Source: Janthinobacterium sp. FW305-129
Lineage (GTDB): Bacteria > Pseudomonadota > Gammaproteobacteria > Burkholderiales > Burkholderiaceae_D
Direction: 5' to 3'
DNA length: 64,000 nucleotides
NCBI RefSeq assembly: GCF_020858115.1
Contig: NZ_JACYMM010000009.1
Coordinates: 224,893 to 288,892 of the forward strand
Positions 1 through 8,241 of this stretch are shown piece by piece (positions within the stretch are counted from its first letter, which is position 1; each line of letters opens with the position of its first letter). The notes beneath the pieces were generated by a model, which saw nothing but the letters and a program-made list of their open reading frames with translations, had not been told where the DNA came from and searched no databases. A program made the position numbers and the translations under genes.

Positions 1-252
1 GACGGCATCGCGCGCCGTGGCCACGAGGACGGGCGTGTCGAGCTTGCGCAAGCGCATCGAGCGCAGCACGTCAAGGCCATCCTTGCGCGGCAAGCCCAGG
101 TCCAGCAGCACCAGGTCATAGGTCTGCGTCTGCAGGGCCGTATCGGCCATGTCGCCATCCTTGACCCAATCCACCGCGTAATGCTCGGCGCGCAGCAAGT
201 CGAGCACCACCTCGCCGATCATCGTATCGTCTTCTACCAGCAATAAGCGCAT
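1..252 (-). CDS. DNA-binding response regulator, receiver domain (partial, runs off window)
   Basis: Only the N-terminal 84 residues are inside the window. They form a classic receiver domain starting MRLLLVEDDTMIGEVV, with the acidic pair near residues 8-9, the phospho-acceptor Asp in DLVLLDLGLPRKDG, and a Thr/Ala stretch (PVLVATAR) where the switch residue lies. The spacing fits OmpR-type regulators, so a winged-helix output domain is expected to the left; that part is inference. The gene lies 51 bp downstream of the HtrA-like protease gene on the same strand, so the two are probably co-transcribed and the regulator may belong to an envelope-stress circuit. Any partner histidine kinase would lie outside the window. 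Confidence 0.85.
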   Translation of the reverse strand, partial: MRLLLVEDDTMIGEVVLDLLRAEHYAVDWVKDGDMADTALQTQTYDLVLLDLGLPRKDGLDVLRSMRLRKLDTPVLVATARDAV

Positions 253-303
253 GCCCTACTCCTTCATCTTGACTGTTTTATCGACCTTGCATCCTGCGCC
301 AGA

Positions 304-1821
304 TCAACCGAGGCGCACAGGAATGAAGATCTTATCGGGGCCGCGCTGTATCAGCAAGGCCACCGACTTGGCGGATTTTTCCACCACGTCGCGCACCTGC
401 TCGACCGTGTTGACGGGACGGCCATTCACCGACAATAGCACGTCGCCCGGCTGCACTCCGGCATTCGCCGCCGCGCCGCCCGCGTCTTCCACCAGCAGGC
501 CGGCGCTGATACCCGCCTCGCGCTTTTCATCCGATTGTAACGGACGCAGGGCCAGGCCCAGCTTTACCTTGCCGGCGGCGCTGTCGTTCTTCGCCACTTC
601 GGCCACCTTGTCGGCCGCATTGCCCAGGGTTGCCGTCAGGCTGACGATCTTGCCATCACGCCAGACGTCCATGCTGATCTTGTCGCCCGGCAAGGACGTC
701 CCCACCAGCGCCGGCAAGTCGGCCGAGCCGATGATGCGCTGGCCATTCACCTTGCGCACCACGTCGCCCGATTTCAGGCCCGCCTTGTCGGCCGGGCTGC
801 CCCGCTCGACATTGGCCACCAGCGCGCCTTCCGGCGTGGCCAGCTTGAACGAGTCGGCAAAGCCCTGGTTGACCTCCTGCACCGTCACGCCCAGCTTGGC
901 GTGGCTGGCCTTGCCTGTGGCGACGATCTGGTCCTTGATGCGGCCGGCCAGGTCGATCGGAATGGCGAACGACAGGCCCTGGAAGCCGCCCGTCTGGCTG
1001 TAGATCTGCGAATTGATGCCGACCACTTCGCCGCGCGTGTTGAACAGCGGGCCGCCCGAGTTGCCGGGGTTCACCGCCACGTCCGTCTGGATGAACGGTA
1101 CATTGCTGTCGTCGGGCAGGGAACGGCCCTTGGCGCTGACGACGCCGGCCGTCACCGTGCTGTCGAAGCCATACGGCGAACCGATGGCCAGCACCCACTC
1201 GCCCACTTTCAGGTCGCTCGAATGGCCGAGCGGCACGATGGGCAGGTTGTTGGCGTCGATTTTCAGCACGGCAATATCGGTCTTCGGATCCGTGCCCAGC
1301 ACCTTGGCGCGGAATTCGCGGCGGTCGTTCAGCTTGACGGTCACTTCGCGCGCATCGCGCACCACGTGGGCATTCGTCATGATGACGCCGTCGGGGCTGA
1401 CGATGAAGCCGGAACCGAGGCCGTGCGTAGGCACGTCGCGGCCACCGCGCTGTCCGCCTTGCGGCCCCTGGAAGCGGCGGAAGAATTCGAAGAACGGATC
1501 GTTGCCGAAATCGTCATTGCCGGCCTGGGCCGAGGGATCGTAGGCCACCTTGGTGCTGCCCGTGACGCTGATATTGACGACGGCCGGGCTGTTGCGCGCG
1601 GCGATCTGGCTAAAGTCGGGCAAGGCCACCAGCGGCGCGCTGGCGGCAGGCGCCACGGCGGCAGCCACGGGTGCGGGTGCGGCGGCGGCCGCTGCGGCAT
1701 TCGCGCCGGCATTGTTCTGATGCACCACCATGGCGCCGCCGGCACCCAGCACACCGATCGCGGCCAGCGCGGCTACGGTGCGTTTGATTTTCAGGGATGC
1801 GGTATTCGTTTGCTGTTCCAT
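304..1821 (-). CDS. Do family periplasmic serine endoprotease (DegP/MucD-like)
   Basis: 505 aa periplasmic chaperone-protease that degrades misfolded envelope proteins. An N-terminal hydrophobic segment (about residues 14-33) acts as signal peptide or anchor, followed by an Ala/Pro-rich linker to about residue 65. The trypsin-like domain carries the full triad: His152 (TNAHVV), Asp182 (TDIAVL) and Ser255 (GNSGGP). Two PDZ domains follow, with a Gly-Leu ligand loop in each, as in the DegP/MucD group with two PDZs. The start is supported by a GAGGAG ribosome site about 6 bp upstream of the ATG. It precedes a response regulator gene on the same strand. The family is certain; assigning degP rather than mucD is not possible by eye. 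Confidence 0.93.
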   Translation of the reverse strand: MEQQTNTASLKIKRTVAALAAIGVLGAGGAMVVHQNNAGANAAAAAAAPAPVAAAVAPAASAPLVALPDFSQIAARNSPAVVNISVTGSTKVAYDPSAQAGNDDFGNDPFFEFFRRFQGPQGGQRGGRDVPTHGLGSGFIVSPDGVIMTNAHVVRDAREVTVKLNDRREFRAKVLGTDPKTDIAVLKIDANNLPIVPLGHSSDLKVGEWVLAIGSPYGFDSTVTAGVVSAKGRSLPDDSNVPFIQTDVAVNPGNSGGPLFNTRGEVVGINSQIYSQTGGFQGLSFAIPIDLAGRIKDQIVATGKASHAKLGVTVQEVNQGFADSFKLATPEGALVANVERGSPADKAGLKSGDVVRKVNGQRIIGSADLPALVGTSLPGDKISMDVWRDGKIVSLTATLGNAADKVAEVAKNDSAAGKVKLGLALRPLQSDEKREAGISAGLLVEDAGGAAANAGVQPGDVLLSVNGRPVNTVEQVRDVVEKSAKSVALLIQRGPDKIFIPVRLG

Positions 1822-2002
1822 GAATTGCTCCTCATTTAATGAGATTTTGATGTATGCAATAGTGGGCCACGAGTCTTAGGCGGTGCTTAACATTTTTCCA
1901 TTTGGAAACAGGCATTTGCGCCTTTAAGCAAGGTTTAATCTTGCCTGCCGCACGCATGTTGCATGCCGATCAAGGAGGACCCGAACTGGCTCCAGACGTG
2001 AC

Positions 2003-2025
2003 ACTGGCCGGATCAACCGGCCAGT
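2003..2025. terminator. Strong hairpin in the 3' region of ibpA
   Basis: A perfect 9-bp inverted repeat (ACTGGCCGG / CCGGCCAGT) with a 5-nt loop lies downstream of the ibpA stop codon. A second 7-bp GC hairpin sits at 2054-2070 between it and the stop. The T-rich flank (ATTTTA) is on the + side, so as a terminator it would work best for rightward transcripts. For ibpA it may act as a 3' stabiliser or a weak terminator. Confidence 0.45.
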
Positions 2026-2079
2026 ATTTTACTGCATGGGAGAGGCTAGCCCGGGCGCCCGAGGGGCGCCGCAGTCAGA

Positions 2080-2556
2080 TCAGGCCGCCTGGCGCTGTTC
2101 CAGCGCATTCACGTTAGCGGCGGCAGCGATGGTATCGCCGCCGGTGCCGATTTCGATCTTGCGCGGTTTCAGCGCTTCCGGCACTTCACGCACCAGGTCG
2201 ATGGTCAGCATGCCGTTTTCAAACGTGGCGCCCGTGACCTTCACGTGGTTGGCCAGCTGGAAACGCTGTTCGAAATCGCGGGCAGCGATGCCGCGGTGCA
2301 AGAACGTGCGCTCGACGCCATCTTTCTGCTTGCGGCCCGTGACGTGCAGCGAATCGCGTTCCGTGATGATGTCGATCTCTTCGCGCGAGAAGCCGGCCAA
2401 TGCCATCACGATGCGGTATTTATCTTCCGATACCAGTTCGATGTTGTACGGCGGATAGCTCGGTTGCGCATCGGCGCGTTGTTCGTTGAGTAACTGTGCC
2501 AGGCGGTCGAAGCCGATGGCGGAACGGTACAGGGGGGCAAGGTCAAAAGTACGCAT
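2080..2556 (-). CDS. ibpA: Small heat shock protein, Hsp20/alpha-crystallin family (IbpA-like)
   Basis: 158 aa ATP-independent holdase that binds unfolding proteins in the cytoplasm and hands them to DnaK/ClpB. The N-terminus MRTFDLAPLYRSAIGFDRL is the IbpA signature. The alpha-crystallin domain spans about residues 30-125, with the conserved AGFSREEI and the A-x-x-x-NGxL-type motif near FENGMLTIDL. A C-terminal IEI-type motif (KIEIGT) would serve oligomerisation. The ATG at 2556 is chosen over an in-frame start 18 bp upstream because an AAGGA site sits just before it. That site lies inside a predicted RNA thermometer, and the gene has a sigma-32-type promoter (both listed separately). Identity is secure. 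Confidence 0.95.
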   Translation of the reverse strand: MRTFDLAPLYRSAIGFDRLAQLLNEQRADAQPSYPPYNIELVSEDKYRIVMALAGFSREEIDIITERDSLHVTGRKQKDGVERTFLHRGIAARDFEQRFQLANHVKVTGATFENGMLTIDLVREVPEALKPRKIEIGTGGDTIAAAANVNALEQRQAA

Positions 2557-2564
2557 GATAAATA

Positions 2565-2583
2565 TCCTTTTCAAATGAAGCGA
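2565..2583 (-). promoter_or_regulatory. ROSE-like RNA thermometer hairpin over the ibpA ribosome site
   Basis: On the - strand the 5' leader contains TCGCT followed 10 nt later by AGGA, the Shine-Dalgarno core of ibpA. TCGCT pairs with AGGA leaving the middle G bulged, exactly the U(U/C)GCU-against-AGGA pairing that defines ROSE elements before small heat shock genes. The inner part closes with TC/GA around an ATTT loop. A further stem (GGCGGA...TCCGCC, 2591-2616) precedes it, giving a two-hairpin leader. Folding was done by eye. Confidence 0.65.
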
Positions 2584-2624
2584 TAAGAGGGGCGGACCTC
2601 ACCGTGAGCATCCGCCTGTTACCG

Positions 2625-2652
2625 ATATACGGCCTCTCCAGCGCCTTTCAAG
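2625..2652 (-). promoter_or_regulatory. Sigma-32-type heat shock promoter for ibpA
   Basis: Read on the - strand: CTTGAAA (-35), 13-bp spacer, CCGTATAT (-10). The -35 matches the RpoH consensus and the -10 matches CCCCATnT at 6 of the 7 fixed or near-fixed positions allowed for the family. It lies about 70-95 bp before the ibpA start, leaving room for the thermometer leader. Confidence 0.7.
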
Positions 2653-2654
2653 GC

Positions 2655-2682
2655 CTTGAAATTGGCGCAAAACGCCCCAGAC
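2655..2682 (+). promoter_or_regulatory. Divergent sigma-32-type promoter for the M61 peptidase gene
   Basis: Read on the + strand: CTTGAAA, 13-bp spacer, CCCCAGAC. The -35 is perfect and the -10 keeps CCCCA. Its -35 and that of the ibpA promoter together form the 16-bp palindrome TTTCAAGGCCTTGAAA (2646-2661). The ATG it would serve is at 2750. Confidence 0.5.
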
Positions 2683-2749
2683 GGCCTCAAATTTGTAAGA
2701 AATTTTTACAGAATGCTAGACTCGCCGTTTGCCACCCAGCCGCCGCCCC

Positions 2750-4627
2750 ATGTCCCGTGCCTTCCTCTCTTTCGCCTTGTCCCTGCTCGTTTCCACTGCG
2801 GCCCAGGCCGCCTCGCCCACGGCTCCCCCCATCGTGCTGCAGGTGGACGCCAGCAATGTGGCGCAGCAACTGTTCAGCATCCGCGCAAGCATTCCCGCCG
2901 CGCCCGGCAAGCTGACCTTGCTGTATCCGCAATGGGTGCCGGGCAATCACGGTCCCAGCGGCCCCCTGAACCAGCTGGCCGGCCTGCGCCTGTCCGCCAA
3001 CGGCCAGCCCCTGGAATGGCGGCGCGATCCCGTCAACATGTTCGCCTTTCACCTCGACGTGCCGGCCGGCGCCAGCAGCGTGGAAGCGCAATACCAGTTC
3101 CTCTCGCCCGTCGACACGAGCCAGGGCCGCATCACCATGACGGGTGCCATGCTGGGCGTGCAATGGCATGCGATGACACTGTATCCGGCCGGGCGCGCCG
3201 CGCGCGACATCCTCGTGCAGCCATCGTTGACCCTGCCGGCCGGCTGGGAATTTGCCAGCGCCCTGGAAGTGCGCGCGCGGGCGGCCACGCCAGCCGGCCA
3301 GCAAGTCGATTTCGAGCCGCTGGACCTCGACACCCTGGTCGACTCGCCCGTCTTCGCGGGGCGCCATTTCGAGCGCATCGACCTCGATCCGGGCGCCAAA
3401 ATCCCCGTGCACCTGAACGTGATGGCCGACAGCGCCGACAGCCTGGAAGCGTCGCCGCTGCAAATCGAACAACACCGGGCCATGCTGCAGCAAGCCTATA
3501 AATTGTTCGGCGCGCGCCACTACCGCCACTATGACTTCCTGCTGGCCCTGAGCGACGAGTTCGGCGGCATCGGCCGCGAACACCTGCAATCGAGCGAAAA
3601 CGGCGTCAAGCCCGGCTATTTCAGCGAGTGGGACAAGAACGAGGCGGAGCGCGCGCTGCTGCCGCACGAGCTGGCGCATTCGTGGAACGGCAAGTTCCGC
3701 CGCCCCGCCGGCCAGGACACGCCGGATTTCAACACGCCGCTGCAAAACAGCCTGCTGTGGGTGTACGAAGGCCAGACGCAGTACTGGGGCAATGTGCTGG
3801 CAGCCCGCTCCGGCCTGGTGGCGGCAGCCAACATGCGCGACCTGTTTGCCGCGACGGCGGCCCATTACGACGTCATGCCCGGGCGCGGCTGGCGCACCAT
3901 GCAGGATACGACGAACGATCCCATCATCAATGGCCGGCGCCCCATAGCCTGGAGCAGCTGGCAGCGCGACGAGGATTACTATATGGAAGGCGCGCTGGTC
4001 TGGCTCGACGTCGACACCACCATCCGCGCACTGTCCCGCGAGCGCCGCTCGCTGGACGACTTCGCCCGCAGTTTCTTTGGCGTGCAGGATGGCAGCACCA
4101 CGCCCCTGCCCTACACGTTCGAGGATGTGGTGGCGGCCCTGAACGCCGTGCAGCCGCACGACTGGGCCACTTTTTTGCGCACGCGCCTGGAGAGCCACGG
4201 CCCCGGCGCGCCGCTCGATGGCCTGGCCCGCGCCGGCTGGAAGCTGGTCTACCGCGACACGCCCACGCCCTTCCTGAAAGCCAATGAAGAGCGCGGCGAG
4301 AGTACGGACCTGAGCTATTCTCTGGGCTTGACCATCGACAAGGATGGCAAGCTGGGCAAGCTGCTGTGGGATGGCCCCGCCTTCCAGGCGGGTTTGTCGG
4401 GCAACACGACCTTGCTCGCCGTGAATGGCACGGCTTACACGCCCAAGCTGCTGAAGGCGGCCATCCAGGCGGCCAGGACGAGCCCGCAGCCGATCAACTT
4501 GCTGGTCAGAAAGGGCAAGCAATTCCAGACGGTGGCGCTCGACTACCACGGCGGCTTGCGCTACCCGCAACTGGAGCGCATCGCCGGCACGCGCGACCGC
4601 CTGTCGGCCATCCTGCAGGCGCGCTGA
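2750..4627 (+). CDS. M61 family metallopeptidase (glycyl aminopeptidase-like) with C-terminal PDZ
   Basis: 625 aa exported zinc peptidase. A signal peptide covers residues 1-20 (MSRAFLSFALSLLVSTAAQA), followed by the beta-rich M61 N-terminal domain. The catalytic domain carries the zinc motif HELAHSWNGK near residue 305 and the upstream FGGIGREHLQSS segment typical of M61 enzymes. A PDZ-like module occupies about residues 510-610 (SYSLGLTIDKDG...GPAFQAGL). The family removes N-terminal residues, with preference for Gly or Ala in the characterised member. The ATG at 2750 is chosen because the signal peptide begins there; an upstream in-frame TTG adds only seven residues. The divergent heat-shock-type promoter suggests temperature control, which would be new for this family as far as I know. 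Confidence 0.9.
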   Translation: MSRAFLSFALSLLVSTAAQAASPTAPPIVLQVDASNVAQQLFSIRASIPAAPGKLTLLYPQWVPGNHGPSGPLNQLAGLRLSANGQPLEWRRDPVNMFAFHLDVPAGASSVEAQYQFLSPVDTSQGRITMTGAMLGVQWHAMTLYPAGRAARDILVQPSLTLPAGWEFASALEVRARAATPAGQQVDFEPLDLDTLVDSPVFAGRHFERIDLDPGAKIPVHLNVMADSADSLEASPLQIEQHRAMLQQAYKLFGARHYRHYDFLLALSDEFGGIGREHLQSSENGVKPGYFSEWDKNEAERALLPHELAHSWNGKFRRPAGQDTPDFNTPLQNSLLWVYEGQTQYWGNVLAARSGLVAAANMRDLFAATAAHYDVMPGRGWRTMQDTTNDPIINGRRPIAWSSWQRDEDYYMEGALVWLDVDTTIRALSRERRSLDDFARSFFGVQDGSTTPLPYTFEDVVAALNAVQPHDWATFLRTRLESHGPGAPLDGLARAGWKLVYRDTPTPFLKANEERGESTDLSYSLGLTIDKDGKLGKLLWDGPAFQAGLSGNTTLLAVNGTAYTPKLLKAAIQAARTSPQPINLLVRKGKQFQTVALDYHGGLRYPQLERIAGTRDRLSAILQAR

Positions 4628-4659
4628 GGCGGGGATTGCCCGGTGATTTTGCGCCGCGC

Positions 4660-4682
4660 GCCCCATGCGGGGCCGGCTTTTG
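4660..4682 (+). terminator. Probable intrinsic terminator after the M61 peptidase gene
   Basis: GCCCC-ATGC-GGGGC hairpin followed shortly by CGGCTTTTGG. It sits 32 bp after the peptidase stop codon and just before the next start. Confidence 0.4.
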
Positions 4683-4697
4683 GTGTATGCTGGCAGC

Positions 4698-5048
4698 ATG
4701 AATAATGACACCGACATCCAGCTCAGCGGCCCCTTCAAGGCCACCGACGGCTCCGGCCGTGCCCACGACATCAAGGCCATCCGCATCTTCGACGAAGGCT
4801 ACGGCATCATCGACGTCTACGTCGACTTCGCCGCCCCGCTCGAAGCGGGCGCCTACAAGGACAAGACCCTGGTCGGCCACATCCTGGCCCGCTTGCGCAG
4901 CCTCGGCTACGTCGGCCCCGACTTCGGCCACGGCGACCTGGGCTTGCAGGACAAGAAACTGATCGTCCTGGAAGCGCCCGAGGAATTTTCCGCCTTTGCA
5001 ATTAGTAAAGGCTGGAAGGATTTATCCGCCGAATTTGACGAAGACTGA
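4698..5048 (+). CDS. Conserved hypothetical small acidic protein
   Basis: 116 aa soluble protein without signal peptide or membrane segment. It is strongly acidic, ends in EFDED, and has a mixed alpha/beta pattern with a central EGYGIIDVYVDFAAP strand and a FGHGDLGLQDKKLIVLEAPEEF stretch. I do not recognise a named family. It lies alone between the M61 peptidase gene and a strong terminator, reading the same way as the peptidase. The ATG at 4698 is preferred over an in-frame start at 4665 because the shorter form leaves room for the upstream hairpin. Codon use matches the neighbours, so it looks like a genuine core gene. Confidence 0.75.
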   Translation: MNNDTDIQLSGPFKATDGSGRAHDIKAIRIFDEGYGIIDVYVDFAAPLEAGAYKDKTLVGHILARLRSLGYVGPDFGHGDLGLQDKKLIVLEAPEEFSAFAISKGWKDLSAEFDED

Positions 5049-5072
5049 GAACACCTGACCAAATCTACTGCG

Positions 5073-5105
5073 CGCCGCGCCAGCTTCTGCTGACGCGGCG
5101 TTTTT
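5073..5105 (+). terminator. Rho-independent terminator
   Basis: A perfect 7-bp stem CGCCGCG/CGCGGCG with a 14-nt loop is followed at once by TTTTT. It closes the small acidic protein gene and lies between converging transcription units. Confidence 0.85.
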
Positions 5106-5126
5106 CATGGGCGACCGCTTGCTTAC

Positions 5127-5885
5127 TTAGCTGATATAACGCGCGCTCCAGGCGGCGATGACGTTGGCGACATACGCGGCATCATCGCGCCCCGTCAATA
5201 AGTGGTCGGCATCGTCGAGCGAGACAAAACTTTTCGGGTGCTTTGCGGCCGTAAAGATATCCATCGCGTTCGACAGGCTTACCGTCGTGTCGTTCGGCGC
5301 GTGCATCACCAGCAGGGCACGGCGCAGGCCGGCGATGTGCTCCTTTAAACTATGGCTGCCCGCGTCGTCGACGAATTGCTGGCGGATGCGGAAGGGCCGC
5401 CCTTCCAGCTGCACCAGCGCTTCGCCTTCGGCAGCGATCTGCTCCAGGTGCTCGCTGAACATGCGCGTCACGTAGGCGGGCGTGCTCGGCGCGGCCAGGG
5501 TGGCAATGGCGGTCGCTTCCGGCACGTGCGCGGCGGCGGCCAGCACGGCGGCGCCACCCAGGCTGTGGCCGATCAGCAATTGCGGCGCAGCATGTTTTGC
5601 CCGCAGGAAATCGGCGGCGGCGATCAAATCGTCCACATTCGACGAGAAATTCGTGGCGGCAAACTCGCCCTCGCTGGCGCCCAGTCCCGTGAAGTCGAAG
5701 CGCAGCACGGCGATGCCGTGTTCCGTCAAGCCTTGCGCGATGCGCCGCGCGGCCAGCACGTCCTTGCCGCAAGTAAAACAGTGGGCGAACAGCGCGTAGG
5801 CGCGGATGGCGCCGTCGGGCGCGTCGAGGCGCGCCGCCAGCACATGGCCGTGCGCGCCGGGAAAATCTTGCCGGGTGGATTTCAT
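5127..5885 (-). CDS. Alpha/beta hydrolase
   Basis: 252 aa cytoplasmic alpha/beta-fold hydrolase. The nucleophile elbow is GHSLGG (Ser near residue 108), the oxyanion segment is AHCFTCGKD near residue 35, and the C-terminal His lies in DDADHLL near residue 228 with an acidic residue before it. The N-terminus ([14 protein letters not shown]...[13 protein letters not shown]) resembles the hydrolase half of the alpha/beta hydrolase-OsmC fusion proteins, but this protein stops without an OsmC domain. The substrate is unknown. It is a single gene, reading toward the terminator at 5073 and separated by about 80 bp from the next gene on the same strand. Confidence 0.85.
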   Translation of the reverse strand: MKSTRQDFPGAHGHVLAARLDAPDGAIRAYALFAHCFTCGKDVLAARRIAQGLTEHGIAVLRFDFTGLGASEGEFAATNFSSNVDDLIAAADFLRAKHAAPQLLIGHSLGGAAVLAAAAHVPEATAIATLAAPSTPAYVTRMFSEHLEQIAAEGEALVQLEGRPFRIRQQFVDDAGSHSLKEHIAGLRRALLVMHAPNDTTVSLSNAMDIFTAAKHPKSFVSLDDADHLLTGRDDAAYVANVIAAWSARYIS

Positions 5886-5965
5886 TGTCTCAGATCAAAG
5901 CTGCCGCGCAGGGCGGCCGATTGCGCATTGTAGCGCCGCCCGGCCGCTGCCGCAGTTGGCCAACC

Positions 5966-6670
5966 TTATCCGCGCTGCGGGATGTCGAGCCCCTTGATGA
6001 CGGCGGGACGGGCAAGAAACGCGTCCAGCGCGCGCCGCACGTTCGGGAAGTTATCAAAACCGACGAGCTCGCCGGCGCCGTAGAAGCCCACGAGGCAGCG
6101 CACCCACGGGAAGATGGCGATGTCGGCAATCGTGTACTGGCTGCCCATGATCCAGTCGCGGCCCTGCAGGCGCTGCTCGAGCACGCCCAGCAAACGCTTC
6201 GCTTCGCCGATATAGCGTTGCAACGGACGCTTGTCTTCGTATTCCTTGCCGGCAAATTTATGGAAGAAGCCCACCTGGCCGAACATGGGGCCGATGCCGC
6301 CCATCTGGAACATCAGCCATTGAATGGTTTCGTAGCGCAGGGCCGCGTCCTGCGGCAGGAACTTGCCCGTCTTTTCCGCCAGGTACAGCAGGATGGCGCC
6401 CGACTCGAACAGGGCCAGCGGCTTGCCGCCGGGACCGTCCGGATCGAGGATGGCGGGAATCTTGTTGTTGGGATTGAGGGACAGGAAGGCGGGCGACAGC
6501 TGGTCGTTCTGCTCGAAGCTGACCAGGTGCGGCTCGTACGCCAGGCCCAGCTCTTCCAGCAGGATGGACACCTTGATGCCGTTCGGCGTGGGCAGCGAGT
6601 ACAGCTGCAGGCGCTCGGGATGCCGGGCCGGCCATTTTTGGGTGATGGGGAAGTCGGAGAGTTGGGACAT
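5966..6670 (-). CDS. Glutathione S-transferase, nu-class-like (YghU/YfcG type)
   Basis: 234 aa. The N-terminal thioredoxin-like domain carries SLPTPNGIKVSILLEELGL and the NPNNKIPAI loop with its cis-Pro. The ES motif (LFESGAILLYLAEKTG) binds the gamma-glutamyl part of glutathione. The helical C-terminal domain (about residues 100-225) contains the N-capping box YTIADIAIFPW. The TPNG-K signature is that of YghU/YfcG, which act as disulfide-bond reductases with two bound glutathiones rather than classical transferases; that activity is inferred here. The start at 6670 has an AAGGA site 6 bp upstream. It stands as a single gene. Confidence 0.92.
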   Translation of the reverse strand: MSQLSDFPITQKWPARHPERLQLYSLPTPNGIKVSILLEELGLAYEPHLVSFEQNDQLSPAFLSLNPNNKIPAILDPDGPGGKPLALFESGAILLYLAEKTGKFLPQDAALRYETIQWLMFQMGGIGPMFGQVGFFHKFAGKEYEDKRPLQRYIGEAKRLLGVLEQRLQGRDWIMGSQYTIADIAIFPWVRCLVGFYGAGELVGFDNFPNVRRALDAFLARPAVIKGLDIPQRG

Positions 6671-6753
6671 GAAAATCCTTATTGAGTGAGTGTATGACGT
6701 GGCGCAAGAAAGCAAGTATAGCCAAGCATGGCAGTTTCAGCAGGACAGCGCCT

Positions 6754-8241
6754 TCAGCCAAACAAACCATGCAAAAACCAGCGCGGCGCGGCGTCTTCTC
6801 CGCTGCCGGCGATGCGTTCGCGGTAGACCCAGTAATGGGCGTGGTCGAGGCCTTCCGCAATAAAATAATCGCGCGCCTGCGACTGGCCCCACCAGCCCGC
6901 CTCGATGCGTTCGGCCACGGACACCATTTTCAAAGGCGAGCCATAGAAGGGCCGGTGCTCGCGCATCAAGAGGGCGATGGGCTGGGCCAGCAGCCAGCCG
7001 GGACGGGGCATGCCGGGCAAGCCGGGCGGCAAGTCGGGTGGCGCGCTCTTGCCGCTGACCTTGGCCGGCAGCGGCAGCCACCGGTTGGCCGCCTCGGGGC
7101 GGTAATCGGCGCGCGGCACTGCCTGCAAGACATTCTCGGCGCCCAGGCGCGCCACCAGCAATTCCAGCAGGCGCTGGCGTTCCTGCGGCGTGCCGCCCGG
7201 CTCGGGAAACAGGCTATCGCTGGGCGGCGCCATCGGCTGCACCTGCAGCGCTTCCAGGGTGAGGCCGATCACGGGCGCATCCAGCACCAGCTGCGCCAGG
7301 CGCTCCTTGAGCAAACGCAATAAATGCTCGTCGCGCCAGACGGCCTCGCCCAAGGCCAGGTCGATGACGGTGGGCGGGCGCGCCACCCTGCCCCGCTCGT
7401 GCGCCAGCAGCAGCTGTATGCGCTCGACGGCGAATTGCCGCGCGCACAGCCAGCCCGTCATTTGCTGCAGCAGGCGGCGCGCGCCGAACAGCAGCGCGTC
7501 GGCGTGCTCGACGCGGTCGAACAATTCCAGGCTGGCGCGGAACGTGGGCGGCGCTTCGATCCAGACGAACAGTTCCGTGCCGTGGCCATGCGCGTCGTCG
7601 AGCATGGCCAGCAAGGCCCCGCCGCAGCGGCGCTGCAAGCCCGGACGCGGCAAGTGGCGCAGCTGCCCCAGGGTGCGGCAGCCGATGCCTTCGAACCAGT
7701 CCAGCCAGGCGCGCGCAGGCGGCAGCAAGGCGCACGGCAAGCCGTCGAGGCGGCGCACCAGACTGGCCATGCCCAGCACGCGGCCCCGGCGCGTGCCGGC
7801 GCGCGCCAGCAGCCAGGCGCCGCGTGCCGTGGGGGCGCACGACAGCTGGGCCGTGTAGCCGAGTGCGCGCAAGCTGGCCGCGATGTGCCGGCACAGGGCG
7901 CGCACGCCGCCGAACAGGCGCAGGCTGGCGCCCGCGTCGACGAGCAGGGTCGCTTCCTCGCCCTGCGCCACCAGCGGCGAATATTGCAGCAGCGCCAGCG
8001 CCACGGCCTGCAGGGCCTGCGCTTCCAGCTCGGGCGAGCGTTCGTGCAGGCGCGCCTGCGGCGCCAGCATCAGCGCGCCCGCGCGGCGCATGCCCGGCTT
8101 GACGCCGGCGGCCAATGCCAGCGGCGACACGGCCATCACTTGCTCCTGCTCCAGCACCACGCCGAGGCTGTCAGCCGACCAGCGCGGGCAAAACACTTCG
8201 AGCGGGAGCCGGGGCAGGTACAGGCCGATCCAGAGTCGCAT
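6754..8241 (-). CDS. imuB: ImuB, catalytically inactive Y-family DNA polymerase homologue
   Basis: 495 aa. Begins MRLWIGLYLPRLPLEVF, typical of ImuB, and keeps the Y-family fold (palm region with LLVDAGASLRLFGG, where active polymerases have their catalytic acids) through to a C-terminal tail ending WFLHGLFG. In the ImuA-ImuB-DnaE2 mutasome ImuB is the hub that binds the sliding clamp and the error-prone polymerase DnaE2 during SOS mutagenesis. Its start lies inside imuA, overlapping it by 71 bp, so the pair is translationally coupled and shares the LexA box at 8901. No dnaE2 follows: the next gene is the glutathione transferase. The open frame extends upstream of 8241, but that part is only the alternate frame of imuA. 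Confidence 0.9.
   Translation of the reverse strand: MRLWIGLYLPRLPLEVFCPRWSADSLGVVLEQEQVMAVSPLALAAGVKPGMRRAGALMLAPQARLHERSPELEAQALQAVALALLQYSPLVAQGEEATLLVDAGASLRLFGGVRALCRHIAASLRALGYTAQLSCAPTARGAWLLARAGTRRGRVLGMASLVRRLDGLPCALLPPARAWLDWFEGIGCRTLGQLRHLPRPGLQRRCGGALLAMLDDAHGHGTELFVWIEAPPTFRASLELFDRVEHADALLFGARRLLQQMTGWLCARQFAVERIQLLLAHERGRVARPPTVIDLALGEAVWRDEHLLRLLKERLAQLVLDAPVIGLTLEALQVQPMAPPSDSLFPEPGGTPQERQRLLELLVARLGAENVLQAVPRADYRPEAANRWLPLPAKVSGKSAPPDLPPGLPGMPRPGWLLAQPIALLMREHRPFYGSPLKMVSVAERIEAGWWGQSQARDYFIAEGLDHAHYWVYRERIAGSGEDAAPRWFLHGLFG

Noticed and set aside
1822..2002. Sigma-E promoter for the DegP-like gene
   Set aside because: A GGAAAAA stretch is present on the - strand, but no matching -10 lies at the right spacing.
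2687..4786. Long 699-codon open frame on the - strand opposite the M61 peptidase gene
   Set aside because: High-GC coding DNA leaves the opposite strand open. The translation is rich in Arg, Gln, His and Ala with no domain, and the + strand protein has a signal peptide and catalytic motif.
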